NCBI GenBank assembly: GCA_016125075.1
Contig: WGMO01000027.1
Coordinates: 1 to 56,794 of the forward strand
Direction of reading: 5' to 3'
Length of the DNA stretch: 56,794 nucleotides
Source: Terrimonas sp.
Lineage (GTDB): Bacteria > Bacteroidota > Bacteroidia > Chitinophagales > Chitinophagaceae
The notes below the pieces were generated by a model. The model did no database searches and had not been told where the DNA came from. It was given only the letters and a program-made list of their open reading frames with translations. The position numbers and the translations under genes are program-made. This document shows positions 18,037 to 27,288 of this stretch, piece after piece (position 1 is the first letter of the stretch; each line of letters begins with the position of its first letter).

Positions 18037-19314
18037 ATGCGGCAAATTTTCAGGGGCGGAGTTTTCCGGTTATTTTTTATGGGATTTAATTTTGGGGTAG
18101 GGTTGCTGATAGCTGCCCTCGCCGGCCCTGCTACCTTTGGTATATTGTCCCTGATGATTGTCAATGCTGCCGTTATTCATATCATCATCGGGTTTGGTAC
18201 AGATGCCGCCCTGGTCTATCATGGTTCGGATGACCAATTCAATAAACACAAATCATTTTCAATTGCTTTTTTTACAGGTATGGTACAGGTGGCCCTTTTT
18301 CTGGTACTGGCGGCTGCCTATTATACAATTAGCGGTAAATTGGTTTTAAGCGGAAAGCAGGGCAACGGCTTTTTTTTCATAGAATTTTTGTATTTCACAG
18401 GAATCGTGTTTACAGAAAAATATACTTCTTTGTTTTATGCAAGACATCAGCAATCATTTTGCAATAAGGTATTGAGTATCGTTGCTGCTGTATTTTTTTT
18501 GATGTTGGTTTCCCTTTACTTTTTTGATCCTCCCGGGCATATCAAACCGATTGTATTTTTTTGTTCCATGATAACGATCCAGTCACTTGTGCTGGCCATA
18601 GCTTTTCATGGAAAGAACCGGGTTGGGTTTTCATCCCTCAACAGGAATGATTTACGTTCTTTCCTGCACTTCTCCTTTCTGGTATTTGTCACCAATGCCA
18701 TTCAATTCCTGGCCTACCGGGTTGATTTCTGGTTTATCGGATATTTTGGGCAGATCTCTGATATCGGGATTTATGCCCAGGCTGTCCGGTTGGCCCAACT
18801 ATTATGGATCATACCCAATATCCTGGCTGCAGTATTGATCCCGGCAATTGTTGCTGCACAAAAGGGATTTGATGCCCTGGGCCTGGTGAGGCTGATAAGG
18901 GTTCTGAATATTGTGAATCTGATCATTTTGGTTGGCTTAATCGGGGTCTCCTGTACCCTGTACTTTTATTTTATTCCGGATTATGCTTCGGGTTTACCCT
19001 CGCTGCTGTTGATGTTGCCCGGCTACTTATCTTTTTCCATTACCCTGCTGCTGGCTGCATTTTTTTCTGCAAAAAGACGATTGCTGGTCAACTTCTATGG
19101 TTCTTTACTTTGTTTCCTGGTTATTATTACTGCCGATTTTTTATTGATTCCTCGTTGGGGGATACAAGGAGCGGCCGTTTCCAATACGATTGCATATGGT
19201 TTGGCCACAATTTTTAATATTTTTATGTTTTCCCGAATAGCAGGGATCCCGGTAAAAAATTTATTTATGGTCAGGACCAGCGATATTCAACAATTAAAAA
19301 AGATACAATATTGA
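18037..19314 (+). CDS. Polysaccharide flippase/exporter-like multi-spanning membrane protein
   Basis: About 425 residues with 12 or so hydrophobic segments and the general pattern of the MOP/Wzx superfamily, which moves lipid-linked sugars across the inner membrane. The ATG at 18037 is chosen over an in-frame TTG at 18013, because a TATGTTTG promoter-like motif lies at 18025-18032 between them. The next gene, a GT4 glycosyltransferase, starts inside its stop codon, so the two are translationally coupled. They look like a two-gene glycan module without polymerase or initiating transferase nearby. Confidence 0.82.
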   Translation: MRQIFRGGVFRLFFMGFNFGVGLLIAALAGPATFGILSLMIVNAAVIHIIIGFGTDAALVYHGSDDQFNKHKSFSIAFFTGMVQVALFLVLAAAYYTISGKLVLSGKQGNGFFFIEFLYFTGIVFTEKYTSLFYARHQQSFCNKVLSIVAAVFFLMLVSLYFFDPPGHIKPIVFFCSMITIQSLVLAIAFHGKNRVGFSSLNRNDLRSFLHFSFLVFVTNAIQFLAYRVDFWFIGYFGQISDIGIYAQAVRLAQLLWIIPNILAAVLIPAIVAAQKGFDALGLVRLIRVLNIVNLIILVGLIGVSCTLYFYFIPDYASGLPSLLLMLPGYLSFSITLLLAAFFSAKRRLLVNFYGSLLCFLVIITADFLLIPRWGIQGAAVSNTIAYGLATIFNIFMFSRIAGIPVKNLFMVRTSDIQQLKKIQY

Positions 19315-20492
19315 TCAAATCTCCCCAGTATATCCTATGGCTTCCTTCCTGGTATCCGAATGAAATCACCCCCTATGACGGGGATTTTGTACAAAGGCAT
19401 GCCCGGGCTGTTGCTGCTTTTGCGCCTGTCTGTGTTTTCCATATCATCCGGGACAAAAAAAAGAAGATGACCCGGTCAGTCAGGGTCCATGAAAAAAAAG
19501 GAGAGAACCTCACGGAAACGATCATCTATTATGCCAGTCCCGATATTCCCTGGGCTTTTGCCGACCGTTTCCTGTCGCAGGTGCGCTATGCCTGGATCTA
19601 CCGGAAATACATCCGGAAATTGTTCCGGGAGAAGGGCTTTCCGGAACTGGTACATGTGCATATTATTTACAAGGCGGGTCTGATTGCCCGGTGGATTGAA
19701 AAAAAATTTGGGATACCCTTTCTTTTGACGGAGCAGTGGACCATCCATTTACCAGAGGCAAGACCCAGTCTTTTTGACCTTTCCTTTGCTGAACAAATGC
19801 TTTTCTCAAAGATCATGGACCACGTTTCGTTGGTTTTGCCCGTGTCAAAATACCTGGGCAAAGCGATGAAACAACATTGGCCCCATATCAACTTTGAGGT
19901 AGTGCCCAATGTCGTCGATCACCAACTTTTTTTTCCCGCAGAAAAGAAAGGGGAGGACCGCGTTCTCCGGCTGATTCATATTTCAACCCTTCAGTACCAG
20001 AAAGATCCTGAAAGCCTTTTTGCCGCACTGGGAAAACTGAAGGAACAGGGAATTGACTTTACACTGGATCTCATTGGCCCTGTAACTGCCGAAATCTCTG
20101 AATACATTCGGCAAACAGGCATTCAAGACCTCGTTAGGATACAGGGCGAGATGCCCCAGCAACGGCTTTCAAAACTGTTGCAGCAAACGGATGCACTGGT
20201 CCTGTACTCCCGGTATGAAACTTTCGGATGTGTCATCATCGAGGCCAATGCCTGTGGCATTCCTGTAATCGTTCCCGATACAAAACTGATGGAAGAACTG
20301 GTTGTACCTGGACTGAACGGAATTAAGGTGAAACCCAATGACCCCTCCGCACTCGCAGCAGCCATCATAGCATTTCATGCCAATAAAGCCAGTTTCAACC
20401 GGCAACAAATTGCCGATACTACGGAAAAGTATTCTTTTAAGAATGTGGGAAGTATGTTTTTCGAAATCTATAACCGTTATATCAGCGATTAA
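19311..20492 (+). CDS. Glycosyltransferase family 4 (GT4)
   Basis: A 393-residue GT-B enzyme. The N-terminal domain begins YILWLPSWYPNEITPYDGDF. The C-terminal Rossmann domain begins about residue 220 (LRLIHISTLQYQKDPESLFAAL). The donor-binding segment YETFGCVIIEANACGIPVI carries the E-x7-E pattern typical of GT4. It starts at TTG in an overlap with the flippase stop codon (aTTGa). Donor and acceptor are unknown. Confidence 0.88.
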   Translation: MIKSPQYILWLPSWYPNEITPYDGDFVQRHARAVAAFAPVCVFHIIRDKKKKMTRSVRVHEKKGENLTETIIYYASPDIPWAFADRFLSQVRYAWIYRKYIRKLFREKGFPELVHVHIIYKAGLIARWIEKKFGIPFLLTEQWTIHLPEARPSLFDLSFAEQMLFSKIMDHVSLVLPVSKYLGKAMKQHWPHINFEVVPNVVDHQLFFPAEKKGEDRVLRLIHISTLQYQKDPESLFAALGKLKEQGIDFTLDLIGPVTAEISEYIRQTGIQDLVRIQGEMPQQRLSKLLQQTDALVLYSRYETFGCVIIEANACGIPVIVPDTKLMEELVVPGLNGIKVKPNDPSALAAAIIAFHANKASFNRQQIADTTEKYSFKNVGSMFFEIYNRYISD

Positions 20493-20752
20493 CTGGTGTA
20501 AGCCTGGAGTTTGTCCATAAGGTTTACATATTCTTTCATCGCTTCTTCTTTGGGTTTGCCTTTTAAATTGGACCAGGCATCAAATTTGGCTTTTGCGACA
20601 AAATCGAATGGATTGGGTGGTTCAGTATTGACATCACCTTCTGTCGCCTGTTTGTAAAGAGAATAGAGTAAAAGCATTGTTTCATTACTGGGTCGTTCCG
20701 TCAGGTTCTTGCTTTCAGATACGGCTTGTTCAAATAGCTTGTGAAGGTCCAT
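20489..20752 (-). CDS. Acyl-CoA-binding protein (ACBP family)
   Basis: An 87-residue protein with the compact four-helix ACBP sequence: LFEQAVSESKNL, the ligand-binding LLLYSLYKQATEGDV, and FDAWSNLKGKPKEEAMKEYV. ACBPs bind medium- and long-chain acyl-CoA esters in the cytoplasm and are much commoner in eukaryotes than in bacteria. An upstream in-frame ATG at 20809 would add 19 residues with no family match, so the ATG at 20752 is used. It is convergent with the GT4 gene, overlapping its end by 4 bp. Confidence 0.92.
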   Translation of the reverse strand: MDLHKLFEQAVSESKNLTERPSNETMLLLYSLYKQATEGDVNTEPPNPFDFVAKAKFDAWSNLKGKPKEEAMKEYVNLMDKLQAYTS

Positions 20753-20865
20753 GGTGGCTAATGATTTTATACGAATGTATGATAATAACTGATATGTTTT
20801 TGCGAACACTTGTTAAAGAAAGCAGTTTTATTTTTCAGTATGTTTGGGGTAATTAAAGTATAATT

Positions 20866-22131
20866 ATGCGTCTGCTTTTTATTGCCTTGATTTTCACCAG
20901 TTTTTTATCAAATGCACAATCTCCAAGCCCTGTCGGAAGCTATTGGCTCAAACCCGACCGGGTTTTTGATGGGGAAACAATGCACGAAGGCTGGTCGGTA
21001 CTGGTGCGGGGAAACAAAATAATTGAGGCGGGTCTTATAACGAGTGTACCTGCCGGTACAACCATCATCGGTTTGAAAGGATGCACGCTTTTACCGGGTT
21101 TCATTGAGGGGCATAGTCATCTTTTTTTGCATCCCTATAATGAAACTTCCTGGGACGACCAGGTCCTGAAGGAATCCAGGGCCGAAAGAACAGCCAGGGC
21201 TGTGAACCACGCAAAAAACACTTTGATGGCCGGGTTTACCACGGTCAGGGACCTGGGTACGGAGGGAGCAGGGTATGATGATGTCGGTCTCAAGAAGGCG
21301 ATTGAAAAAGGAGTTGTTCCGGGGCCCAGGATGCTGGTGGCTACAAGGGCCATCGTCGCAACAGGTAGCTATGGTCCAAAAGTGCTGTCTCCCGGGCTCG
21401 AGACGATAAAAGGTGCAGCTGAAGCCGATGGGGTAGATGGGATCATCAGAGAAGTGAGGACACAGATCGGAAAAGGTGCTGACCTGATCAAGATATATGC
21501 CGATTACCGCTGGGGCCCTGACAATAAAGCTGAACCAACTTTTACCCTTGATGAATTAAAAAAGGTGGTTGATGTAACGGTGAGCAGTGGACGTTATGTA
21601 GTGGCCCATGCTTCCACTGAAGAGGGCATGCGGAGGGCGATCCTGGCCGGTGTGAGAACCATTGAACATGGTGACGACGGTACCCAGGCCATATTTGACC
21701 TGATGAAAGAAAAAAATGTAGCGTTATGCCCAACGATTTCAGCAGGGATCGCTGTTCAGGAGTATAAAGGCTGGCAAAAAGGCAGGGATCCCGAAACCGA
21801 AAAGATGAAAAGTAAAAGACAATCCTTCCAGTGGGCTTTATCAGCAGGCGTCACCATCTGTTTTGGGGGTGATGTGGGAGTTTTTACACATGGTGATAAT
21901 GCCCGGGAAATGGAAGCCATGGTGGAGTATGGGATGCAGCCCCTGGCCGTACTGCGTTCGGCCACCTCGGTCAATGCAGATGTTTTTGATATTGCCGATC
22001 AGTTGGGAAGGATCAGAGCTGGTCTTTTGGCTGATATAGTAGTAGTAAGCGGAGACCCCGGAAAAAATATTGCAGCGGTGCGGAATGTGAAACTTGTGAT
22101 GAAAGACGGAATCCTGTATGTAAATAAATAA
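20866..22131 (+). CDS. Secreted metal-dependent amidohydrolase
   Basis: A 421-residue amidohydrolase-superfamily enzyme of the imidazolonepropionase/prolidase-like type. A signal peptide (MRLLFIALIFTSFLSNAQ) precedes the domain. Metal ligands are visible: the HxH of EGHSHLFLHP, a Lys in ADLIKIYADY that may be carboxylated, His in VVAHASTEEG and TIEHGDDG, and the Asp in CFGGDVGVFTHG. It is 5 bp upstream of the DUF1028 gene, so both probably belong to one periplasmic hydrolase operon. The substrate is not evident. Confidence 0.9.
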   Translation: MRLLFIALIFTSFLSNAQSPSPVGSYWLKPDRVFDGETMHEGWSVLVRGNKIIEAGLITSVPAGTTIIGLKGCTLLPGFIEGHSHLFLHPYNETSWDDQVLKESRAERTARAVNHAKNTLMAGFTTVRDLGTEGAGYDDVGLKKAIEKGVVPGPRMLVATRAIVATGSYGPKVLSPGLETIKGAAEADGVDGIIREVRTQIGKGADLIKIYADYRWGPDNKAEPTFTLDELKKVVDVTVSSGRYVVAHASTEEGMRRAILAGVRTIEHGDDGTQAIFDLMKEKNVALCPTISAGIAVQEYKGWQKGRDPETEKMKSKRQSFQWALSAGVTICFGGDVGVFTHGDNAREMEAMVEYGMQPLAVLRSATSVNADVFDIADQLGRIRAGLLADIVVVSGDPGKNIAAVRNVKLVMKDGILYVNK

Positions 22132-22136
22132 ATCAC

Positions 22137-23123
22137 ATGAAAAAAATCGTAATCGTTATTACCAGTTTCTTTCTGTACAAGGGTCTTTTTGCACAGGTGT
22201 ATGCAACAGATAATCCGCTGGCCCATACTTTTTCCATCGTAGCCCGGGATCCGGCAACCGGCCAGATGGCTGTGGCCGTTCAAAGCCACTGGTTTTCCGT
22301 AGGTACAACGGTCAGCTGGGCCGAAGCAGGAGTGGGGGCTGTTGCCACCCAGTCTTTTGTCAATAAATCATTTGGCATCCGTGGGCTCAACCTGCTGCGG
22401 GCGGGATTAACCGCTCAACAGGCATTGGATAGTTTATTATCAGATGATGCGGGTAGGGAAGTCAGGCAGGTCGCTATCGTGGATACCTTTGGTCATGTGG
22501 CGACCTTTACCGGTAAGGGCTGTATCCAGTATGCCTGTCATTTAAAGGGTGACCAGTTTTCGGTACAGGCCAATATGATGCTGGGCGACCAGGTCTGTGC
22601 CTCCATGTATAAGGCCTATAATAAAAATGGGGATAAACCATTTGCGGATAGGATCATTTCAGCGCTGGAAGCAGGACAAACTGCCGGGGGAGATATCAGG
22701 GGGCGTCAGTCGGCAGCCATTATTGTTGTTCCCGCCCGATCAGCAGGCAGGCCCTGGGAGGAAAGATGGGTTGATCTGAGGGTTGATGATAACCAGCAGC
22801 CGATCCGGGAACTGAGACGCCTCTATAACGTTCATTTGGCGTATGAACACATGAATAAAGGTGATCTTGCCGTAGAGAAAAATGATATGCAGGATGCCAT
22901 GCGCGAATATGATGCTGCCATGAAAATGTTCCCGGATAACCTGGAGATGCAATACTGGACGGCCATTACTTTGGCAAATAATAAGGAATTTGAAAAGGCA
23001 ATCCCCATGTTCAAAAAAATCTTTAAGGCGAATTCAAACTGGAAAGAACTAACAAAGCGGTTACCGTCCGTGCATTTACTGGATATCTCCGGGGAGGAAT
23101 TGAATAAGATCCTTGCTTTATAG
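22137..23123 (+). CDS. DUF1028 Ntn-hydrolase-like protein with TPR-like tail
   Basis: A 328-residue exported protein (signal MKKIVIVITSFFLYKGLFAQ). Residues ~25-225 are a DUF1028 domain (HTFSIVARDPATGQMAVAVQS, GAVATQSF, GGDIRGRQSAAIIV), a family with an Ntn-hydrolase-like fold. Residues ~235-310 look like one or two tetratricopeptide repeats (NDMQDAMREYDAAMKMFPDN, NNKEFEKAIPMFKKIF). Coupled with the amidohydrolase just upstream. Enzymatic activity of DUF1028 is uncertain. Confidence 0.87.
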   Translation: MKKIVIVITSFFLYKGLFAQVYATDNPLAHTFSIVARDPATGQMAVAVQSHWFSVGTTVSWAEAGVGAVATQSFVNKSFGIRGLNLLRAGLTAQQALDSLLSDDAGREVRQVAIVDTFGHVATFTGKGCIQYACHLKGDQFSVQANMMLGDQVCASMYKAYNKNGDKPFADRIISALEAGQTAGGDIRGRQSAAIIVVPARSAGRPWEERWVDLRVDDNQQPIRELRRLYNVHLAYEHMNKGDLAVEKNDMQDAMREYDAAMKMFPDNLEMQYWTAITLANNKEFEKAIPMFKKIFKANSNWKELTKRLPSVHLLDISGEELNKILAL

Positions 23124-23182
23124 GATGCCATTACCCGACTTTGAATAATTAATGCGAACTTAGTGAGTATAATATTTTTAAG

Positions 23183-23638
23183 ATGAAAACAGTAAAAGAA
23201 GTTCTGGAGAGAAAAAACAGGCCTTATAATTTCATATCACCGGATGCCCTGGTATACGAAGCATTGCAATCATTAAACGCCGTCAACCTGAGTTATCTCG
23301 TTGTGATGGATGGAGACCAGTTTAAGGGTATTTTCAGTGAAAGGGATTATACACGCAATGTAATCCTGAAGGGCAGGGCCAGCAATACGACAAAGGTTGC
23401 AGAAGTGATGTCAACCGATCTGCCGGTCATTGATGTACATGATACGGTAGAACAATGTATGAATAAAATTGACACTTACAGGACAAGGTACCTGCTGGCC
23501 TATGCTGATAAGCATTTTGAAGGTGTGATCACGATTCATGACCTATTAAGGATGGTGATCGCCAGTAAATCGGATGTGTTTGATGATACGATGGCCCAAC
23601 GGCTGATTGACCATCATGAGGATAACAGGATTTATTGA
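23183..23638 (+). CDS. Tandem CBS-domain protein
   Basis: A 151-residue protein made of two CBS domains (about residues 8-65 and 72-130: VMDGDQFKGIFSERDYTRNV; VEQCMNKIDTYRTRYLLAYADKHFEGVITIHDLL). Such stand-alone pairs bind adenosyl nucleotides and act as energy sensors. It converges on the methyltransferase gene with a 7-bp overlap. Confidence 0.9.
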   Translation: MKTVKEVLERKNRPYNFISPDALVYEALQSLNAVNLSYLVVMDGDQFKGIFSERDYTRNVILKGRASNTTKVAEVMSTDLPVIDVHDTVEQCMNKIDTYRTRYLLAYADKHFEGVITIHDLLRMVIASKSDVFDDTMAQRLIDHHEDNRIY

Positions 23639-24387
23639 GCCTTTGCTGTTTTTTTCTTTGCGACAAACATCCAGTCCCAGGGCCGGGGAGATTGCAGCCA
23701 GGACGGAGGTGATTCAAATTCCGTATCCCAGGTATATTCTATTTTTTCAACTTCTTTTACCTGCAATTGGTATTGTGGCAATAGTGCTTTTATTTCTTCC
23801 TTCAGGTAATGTTTAGTCGGTACCCCATCGAGGTCATAGATCCCCGATTTAAGGTTTTCAAATTTATCTACGGCATTATCACCTGTGAAGATGGGTTTAG
23901 AAGTCCCGTCTTTGAAATGCCAGCGTTCGAGCATGGCTTCGCTAAAAAGTGCAGATTCCAGGGAGGGGACCACCAGGATGAGATGGCCGTTACGGGGAAG
24001 ACTGTCGCTAATGGTTCTGAAAAAAGCATCCCGCTTTGCAAGCACCGGCGTCATCACCGCATTGACACAAAGCACCACATCACAGGGCACAGGCTGAATA
24101 TTTCCCGCATCAGCACGGATATATTCAATATTATGGAGATCGCTGTTATTTTCTTTTGCAAGGGTGATGAATTTTTCGGCAATATCGATAGCATATACCT
24201 TCCTGAAATTTTTACTCAGTGCGGGAAGCCACCGGCCCAATGCACAACCCATATCCGCCACCGTTTTTCTTTTGGAACCCAATTGCTCAATCTGTTTCAA
24301 AATGATTTTTTTCCGGTCGTTCTTAAGTACATTGAACATTTCATCCTGGTGTACAGGTGCCAGTTTTTCCCAGTAATTTTTATCCAT
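23632..24387 (-). CDS. Class I SAM-dependent methyltransferase
   Basis: A 251-residue protein. The SAM site is visible as VADMGCALGRWLP (motif I, about residues 43-55), VYAIDIAEKF (motif II) and YIRADAGNI, with a degenerate motif IV (VVLCVNAVMTPV). The start codon is 28 bp downstream of the class IV aminotransferase stop on the same strand, so the two may be co-transcribed. Methyl acceptor unknown. Confidence 0.88.
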   Translation of the reverse strand: MDKNYWEKLAPVHQDEMFNVLKNDRKKIILKQIEQLGSKRKTVADMGCALGRWLPALSKNFRKVYAIDIAEKFITLAKENNSDLHNIEYIRADAGNIQPVPCDVVLCVNAVMTPVLAKRDAFFRTISDSLPRNGHLILVVPSLESALFSEAMLERWHFKDGTSKPIFTGDNAVDKFENLKSGIYDLDGVPTKHYLKEEIKALLPQYQLQVKEVEKIEYTWDTEFESPPSWLQSPRPWDWMFVAKKKTAKAQ

Positions 24388-24415
24388 TGCTCAATATATT
24401 ATATGGAACAGATTG

Positions 24416-25261
24416 TTACAGATTGGCAGGTTCGCCGGTTAACTGCTGTTCCATGGCCATAAATGCAGTAAGCAGGTCTATAGTGATTTTTTGCGGCCTG
24501 CCATCACCAATTTGTTTATCATCGATAGCAACGACCGGCATGACCCGTTTGATCGTACTGGTCATAAAAACCTCTTTTGCACGGTAGACCTCGTATAAAG
24601 TAATATTTTTTTCTATGACCGTGTATTTTTTTTCTTTGGCCAGTTCCAATACTTTTTTCCGGGTGATCCCCAGAAGGATATTTTCAGTAGGGGTAAGAAT
24701 CTCATTTTCATCGTTGACGATAAAAATATTCCGTCTCGAAAATTCTGATACATTTTCACCCTGGTGATATAAAATATCAGCAGCGCCTGCTTTTTTCATG
24801 GCCGGAAGCATCCAGACAGCGGTGGCATAGTTAATGGTTTTTGCCAACGGCAATTCCCGGGTGAAAGGATGGGTGATCACCTTAACGCCTTTTGAATAGC
24901 TTTCCCATGAAGGCATGCTGAGTTTTGATTGCATAATAAAGAATACCGGATCCCTGATAAGTGTATCCTCTTCCAGGATGCCACCGGAAAGCCCGATCCG
25001 GATCCCCGACTCATTTAAATTATTCCTGTGTATCAGTTCGTAAATAATGGCCATGATCTTCTCCCAGGAATGAGGCACGTGTAAATGCATCAGTTCGGCA
25101 GACCGAAAAAATCTTTCAAGATGATCCTCTAAAAACAGGGGAGTATTTCCCCGGGTCCTGAAAAACTCAAAAATCCCGTATCCCCTTTGAATAGAGAGGT
25201 CCTGAAGGCTCAGTCCGGCCTGTTCCGGGGCCATAAAGCGGTTTTCGAAATATAAGTGCAT
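24416..25261 (-). CDS. Class IV aminotransferase
   Basis: A 281-residue PLP enzyme of fold type IV, the group of D-amino-acid and branched-chain aminotransferases and aminodeoxychorismate lyase. The PLP lysine is in LAKTINYATAV, and the later VSEFSRRNIFIVNDENEILTP strand and NILLGITRKKVLELA phosphate-binding turn are typical. Sequence alone does not decide between a transaminase and a PabC-type lyase. No folate or branched-chain genes are nearby. Confidence 0.9.
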   Translation of the reverse strand: MHLYFENRFMAPEQAGLSLQDLSIQRGYGIFEFFRTRGNTPLFLEDHLERFFRSAELMHLHVPHSWEKIMAIIYELIHRNNLNESGIRIGLSGGILEEDTLIRDPVFFIMQSKLSMPSWESYSKGVKVITHPFTRELPLAKTINYATAVWMLPAMKKAGAADILYHQGENVSEFSRRNIFIVNDENEILTPTENILLGITRKKVLELAKEKKYTVIEKNITLYEVYRAKEVFMTSTIKRVMPVVAIDDKQIGDGRPQKITIDLLTAFMAMEQQLTGEPANL

Positions 25262-25357
25262 GTTTAACAGGGATGTTTAAAGATATCAATACTTTTAAAC
25301 ACCCGTAAAAAGTCTTAAAAATCAATGACAATACGCATATATCTTGTTGAATATGTG

Positions 25358-25365
25358 TATCTTTG
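25358..25365 (+). promoter_or_regulatory. -7 promoter element of the desaturase gene
   Basis: TATCTTTG matches TAnnTTTG. It overlaps an in-frame TTG at 25363, arguing that translation starts at the ATG at 25393 instead. Confidence 0.5.
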
Positions 25366-25392
25366 CAAATAGTCAATCTATATCCAGCGCCA

Positions 25393-26466
25393 ATGAGTGT
25401 TCCAAAATTTTCACATGTTCCTGTCTCTTTTTATACAGAGTTAAAAAAAAGGGTGAACCATTATTTTGAAGAAGCCGGTTCTTCAACTACAGGTAATTAT
25501 AAACTGTTTGGGAAAGCGATTTTCCTGGTGGCCAGTTTTATTTATGTATATATCCACTTAATTTTTTATACCCCGGGTGTGTGGCTTGCTTTAGGCGAAT
25601 GTCTTGTGTTGGGTGCGCTGACAGCTGCTATTGGTTTTAATGTGATGCATGATGGTGCGCATGGAAGTTTCAGCCGGTACAAGTGGTTGAATTACCTGGC
25701 GGGCCTATCGCTTAATTTCCTGGGTGCGAACAACTATATGTGGAAGACCAAACACAATATCATTCACCATGCCTATACAAATATCGATGGGGTAGACGAT
25801 GATATTGATGCCCGGCCCTTTCTTCGTTTATGTGAAACGCAAAAATTTTATAAAGTACATAAGTACCAGCACCTCTATTTCTGGGCCGCTTATTCCCTGT
25901 TATATCTCTGGTGGATATTTGTTACCGATTATAAAAAGTATTTCCTGGGGCGGGTGGGCTCTGTTCCCCTTAAGAAAATGAACATGGTTGAGCACATCTC
26001 CTTTTGGGCTTTCAAATTGCTCCATTTGTTTTTGTTTATCATATTACCAATCTATGTTGTGGGCTTTTCAAGCTGGATAATCGGTTTCCTTGTTTACGGA
26101 TTATTCGCAGGATTTGTTTTGAGTATCGTTTTCCAGTTGGCCCATACGGTTGAAGACACTTCATTTCCCGTTCCCGACCTGCTGACCAATAAACTGGATG
26201 ATGAATGGGCGGTGCACCAGTTAAAGACAACCGCCAATTTTGCTACAAAAAATAAATGGGTTTCCTGGTTCGTGGGAGGTTTGAATTTCCAGATCGAGCA
26301 TCACCTGTTCCCAAAGATTTCGCATGTCCATTATCCTGCCATCAGCAAGATCATCAAACAGGCCTGCCAGGAATTTGGGGTAAAATATATCGAATATCCA
26401 AAGGTCAGGTATGCAGTGGCATCTCATGTAGCCTATCTTCGGCAAATGGGCAAATTACACCATTAG
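25393..26466 (+). CDS. Membrane fatty acid desaturase (acyl-lipid/acyl-CoA type)
   Basis: A 357-residue integral membrane di-iron desaturase. All three histidine boxes are present: HDGAHG (~residue 87), HNIIHH (~122) and QIEHHLFP (~305), the last having the Q-x-x-H-H form of front-end (delta-5/6-type) desaturases. No cytochrome b5 domain is fused. Four to six hydrophobic segments surround the boxes. It would introduce double bonds in membrane lipids and probably takes part in cold or membrane-fluidity adaptation. Confidence 0.92.
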   Translation: MSVPKFSHVPVSFYTELKKRVNHYFEEAGSSTTGNYKLFGKAIFLVASFIYVYIHLIFYTPGVWLALGECLVLGALTAAIGFNVMHDGAHGSFSRYKWLNYLAGLSLNFLGANNYMWKTKHNIIHHAYTNIDGVDDDIDARPFLRLCETQKFYKVHKYQHLYFWAAYSLLYLWWIFVTDYKKYFLGRVGSVPLKKMNMVEHISFWAFKLLHLFLFIILPIYVVGFSSWIIGFLVYGLFAGFVLSIVFQLAHTVEDTSFPVPDLLTNKLDDEWAVHQLKTTANFATKNKWVSWFVGGLNFQIEHHLFPKISHVHYPAISKIIKQACQEFGVKYIEYPKVRYAVASHVAYLRQMGKLHH

Positions 26467-26519
26467 TATATCCTGATTCCCTGAACAGGTTGAATTATTC
26501 TTATTTCCTGCAATACATT

Positions 26520-27038
26520 TTATAGGTCCTTTCTAAGGATAATAAATTCCAAAGGCTGATTGGGTATCCCATATGCCGGCTGGTTGGGGAAAGGTTTTGT
26601 TTCTCCGGTGCGGAAATAACCCTGGCGCAGGTACCAGTCAATGAGTTCTGTTCGTAATGAAATTACATTCATATGGATAGACTGGCAGCCATGGCTGCGG
26701 GCATGGTCTTCTGCAGCCAACATTAATTTTCGGCCAATTCCCCGGGCCTGTGCCAAAGGATCTACAGTAAGCATACCCAGGTACAATTGGCCGGGTTGAA
26801 CCTGTACATAAACACATCCTGCATCCTGTCCATTTTCTGAATAAATCAATAGGGTACTACCGGCTTTTCCAAGCATTTCTTCAAGGCCGTTCTTATCAAT
26901 CCTGGTATCACCTTCAAGGAAATCAGCTTCCGTGGTCCATCCCTTTCTGGACAATTCTCCCCGAAATGCCCTGTTCACCAATGCCGTCAGTTCAGGGATG
27001 TCCTTTTTTTCTGCAAAACGGATATTTGTTGGATTCAC
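26520..27038 (-). CDS. GNAT-family N-acetyltransferase
   Basis: About 172 residues with the GNAT fold: TNIRFAEKKDIPELTALVNRAF at the start (shown in part), the LYLGMLTVDPLAQARGIGRKL acetyl-CoA loop (QARGIG, residues ~105), and LIDWYLRQGYFRTGE near the end. The GTG at 27038, giving MNPTNIRFAEK, is preferred to an ATG 60 bp upstream whose product has no family match. Substrate unknown. Confidence 0.88.
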   Translation of the reverse strand: MNPTNIRFAEKKDIPELTALVNRAFRGELSRKGWTTEADFLEGDTRIDKNGLEEMLGKAGSTLLIYSENGQDAGCVYVQVQPGQLYLGMLTVDPLAQARGIGRKLMLAAEDHARSHGCQSIHMNVISLRTELIDWYLRQGYFRTGETKPFPNQPAYGIPNQPLEFIILRKDL

Positions 27039-27238
27039 TATTATCTTTTTGTGAATGTAGCAATTCCTTGAAAGGGCTGTACATGATCTAATACACATAA
27101 ATAATATTTTTAATATGAATGTGAATTTTCACTGATCCGTCATTTTTTAAGGGGATATTCATGATTATATCCACATTCAACTTAAATATCACTGGCTGGC
27201 ACTTTATTTGTAAACATGAGATGGATATTTCCTCCATA

Positions 27239-27287
27239 TAATACTCACCAAATATTTACGAAATAATACTCACCAAATATTTACGAA
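27239..27287 (+). repeat. Two 24-bp direct repeats just before a start codon
   Basis: TAATACTCACCAAATATTTACGAA occurs at 27239-27262 and again at 27264-27287, ending one base before the ATG of the DUF4382 lipoprotein. The duplicated segment covers the region where the ribosome binding site should be. Confidence 0.9.
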
Positions 27288-27288
27288 T

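Noticed and set aside
23809-24462. A 217-residue plus-strand frame opposite the methyltransferase gene
   Set aside because: It has no family features, and the minus-strand frame carries the SAM motifs.
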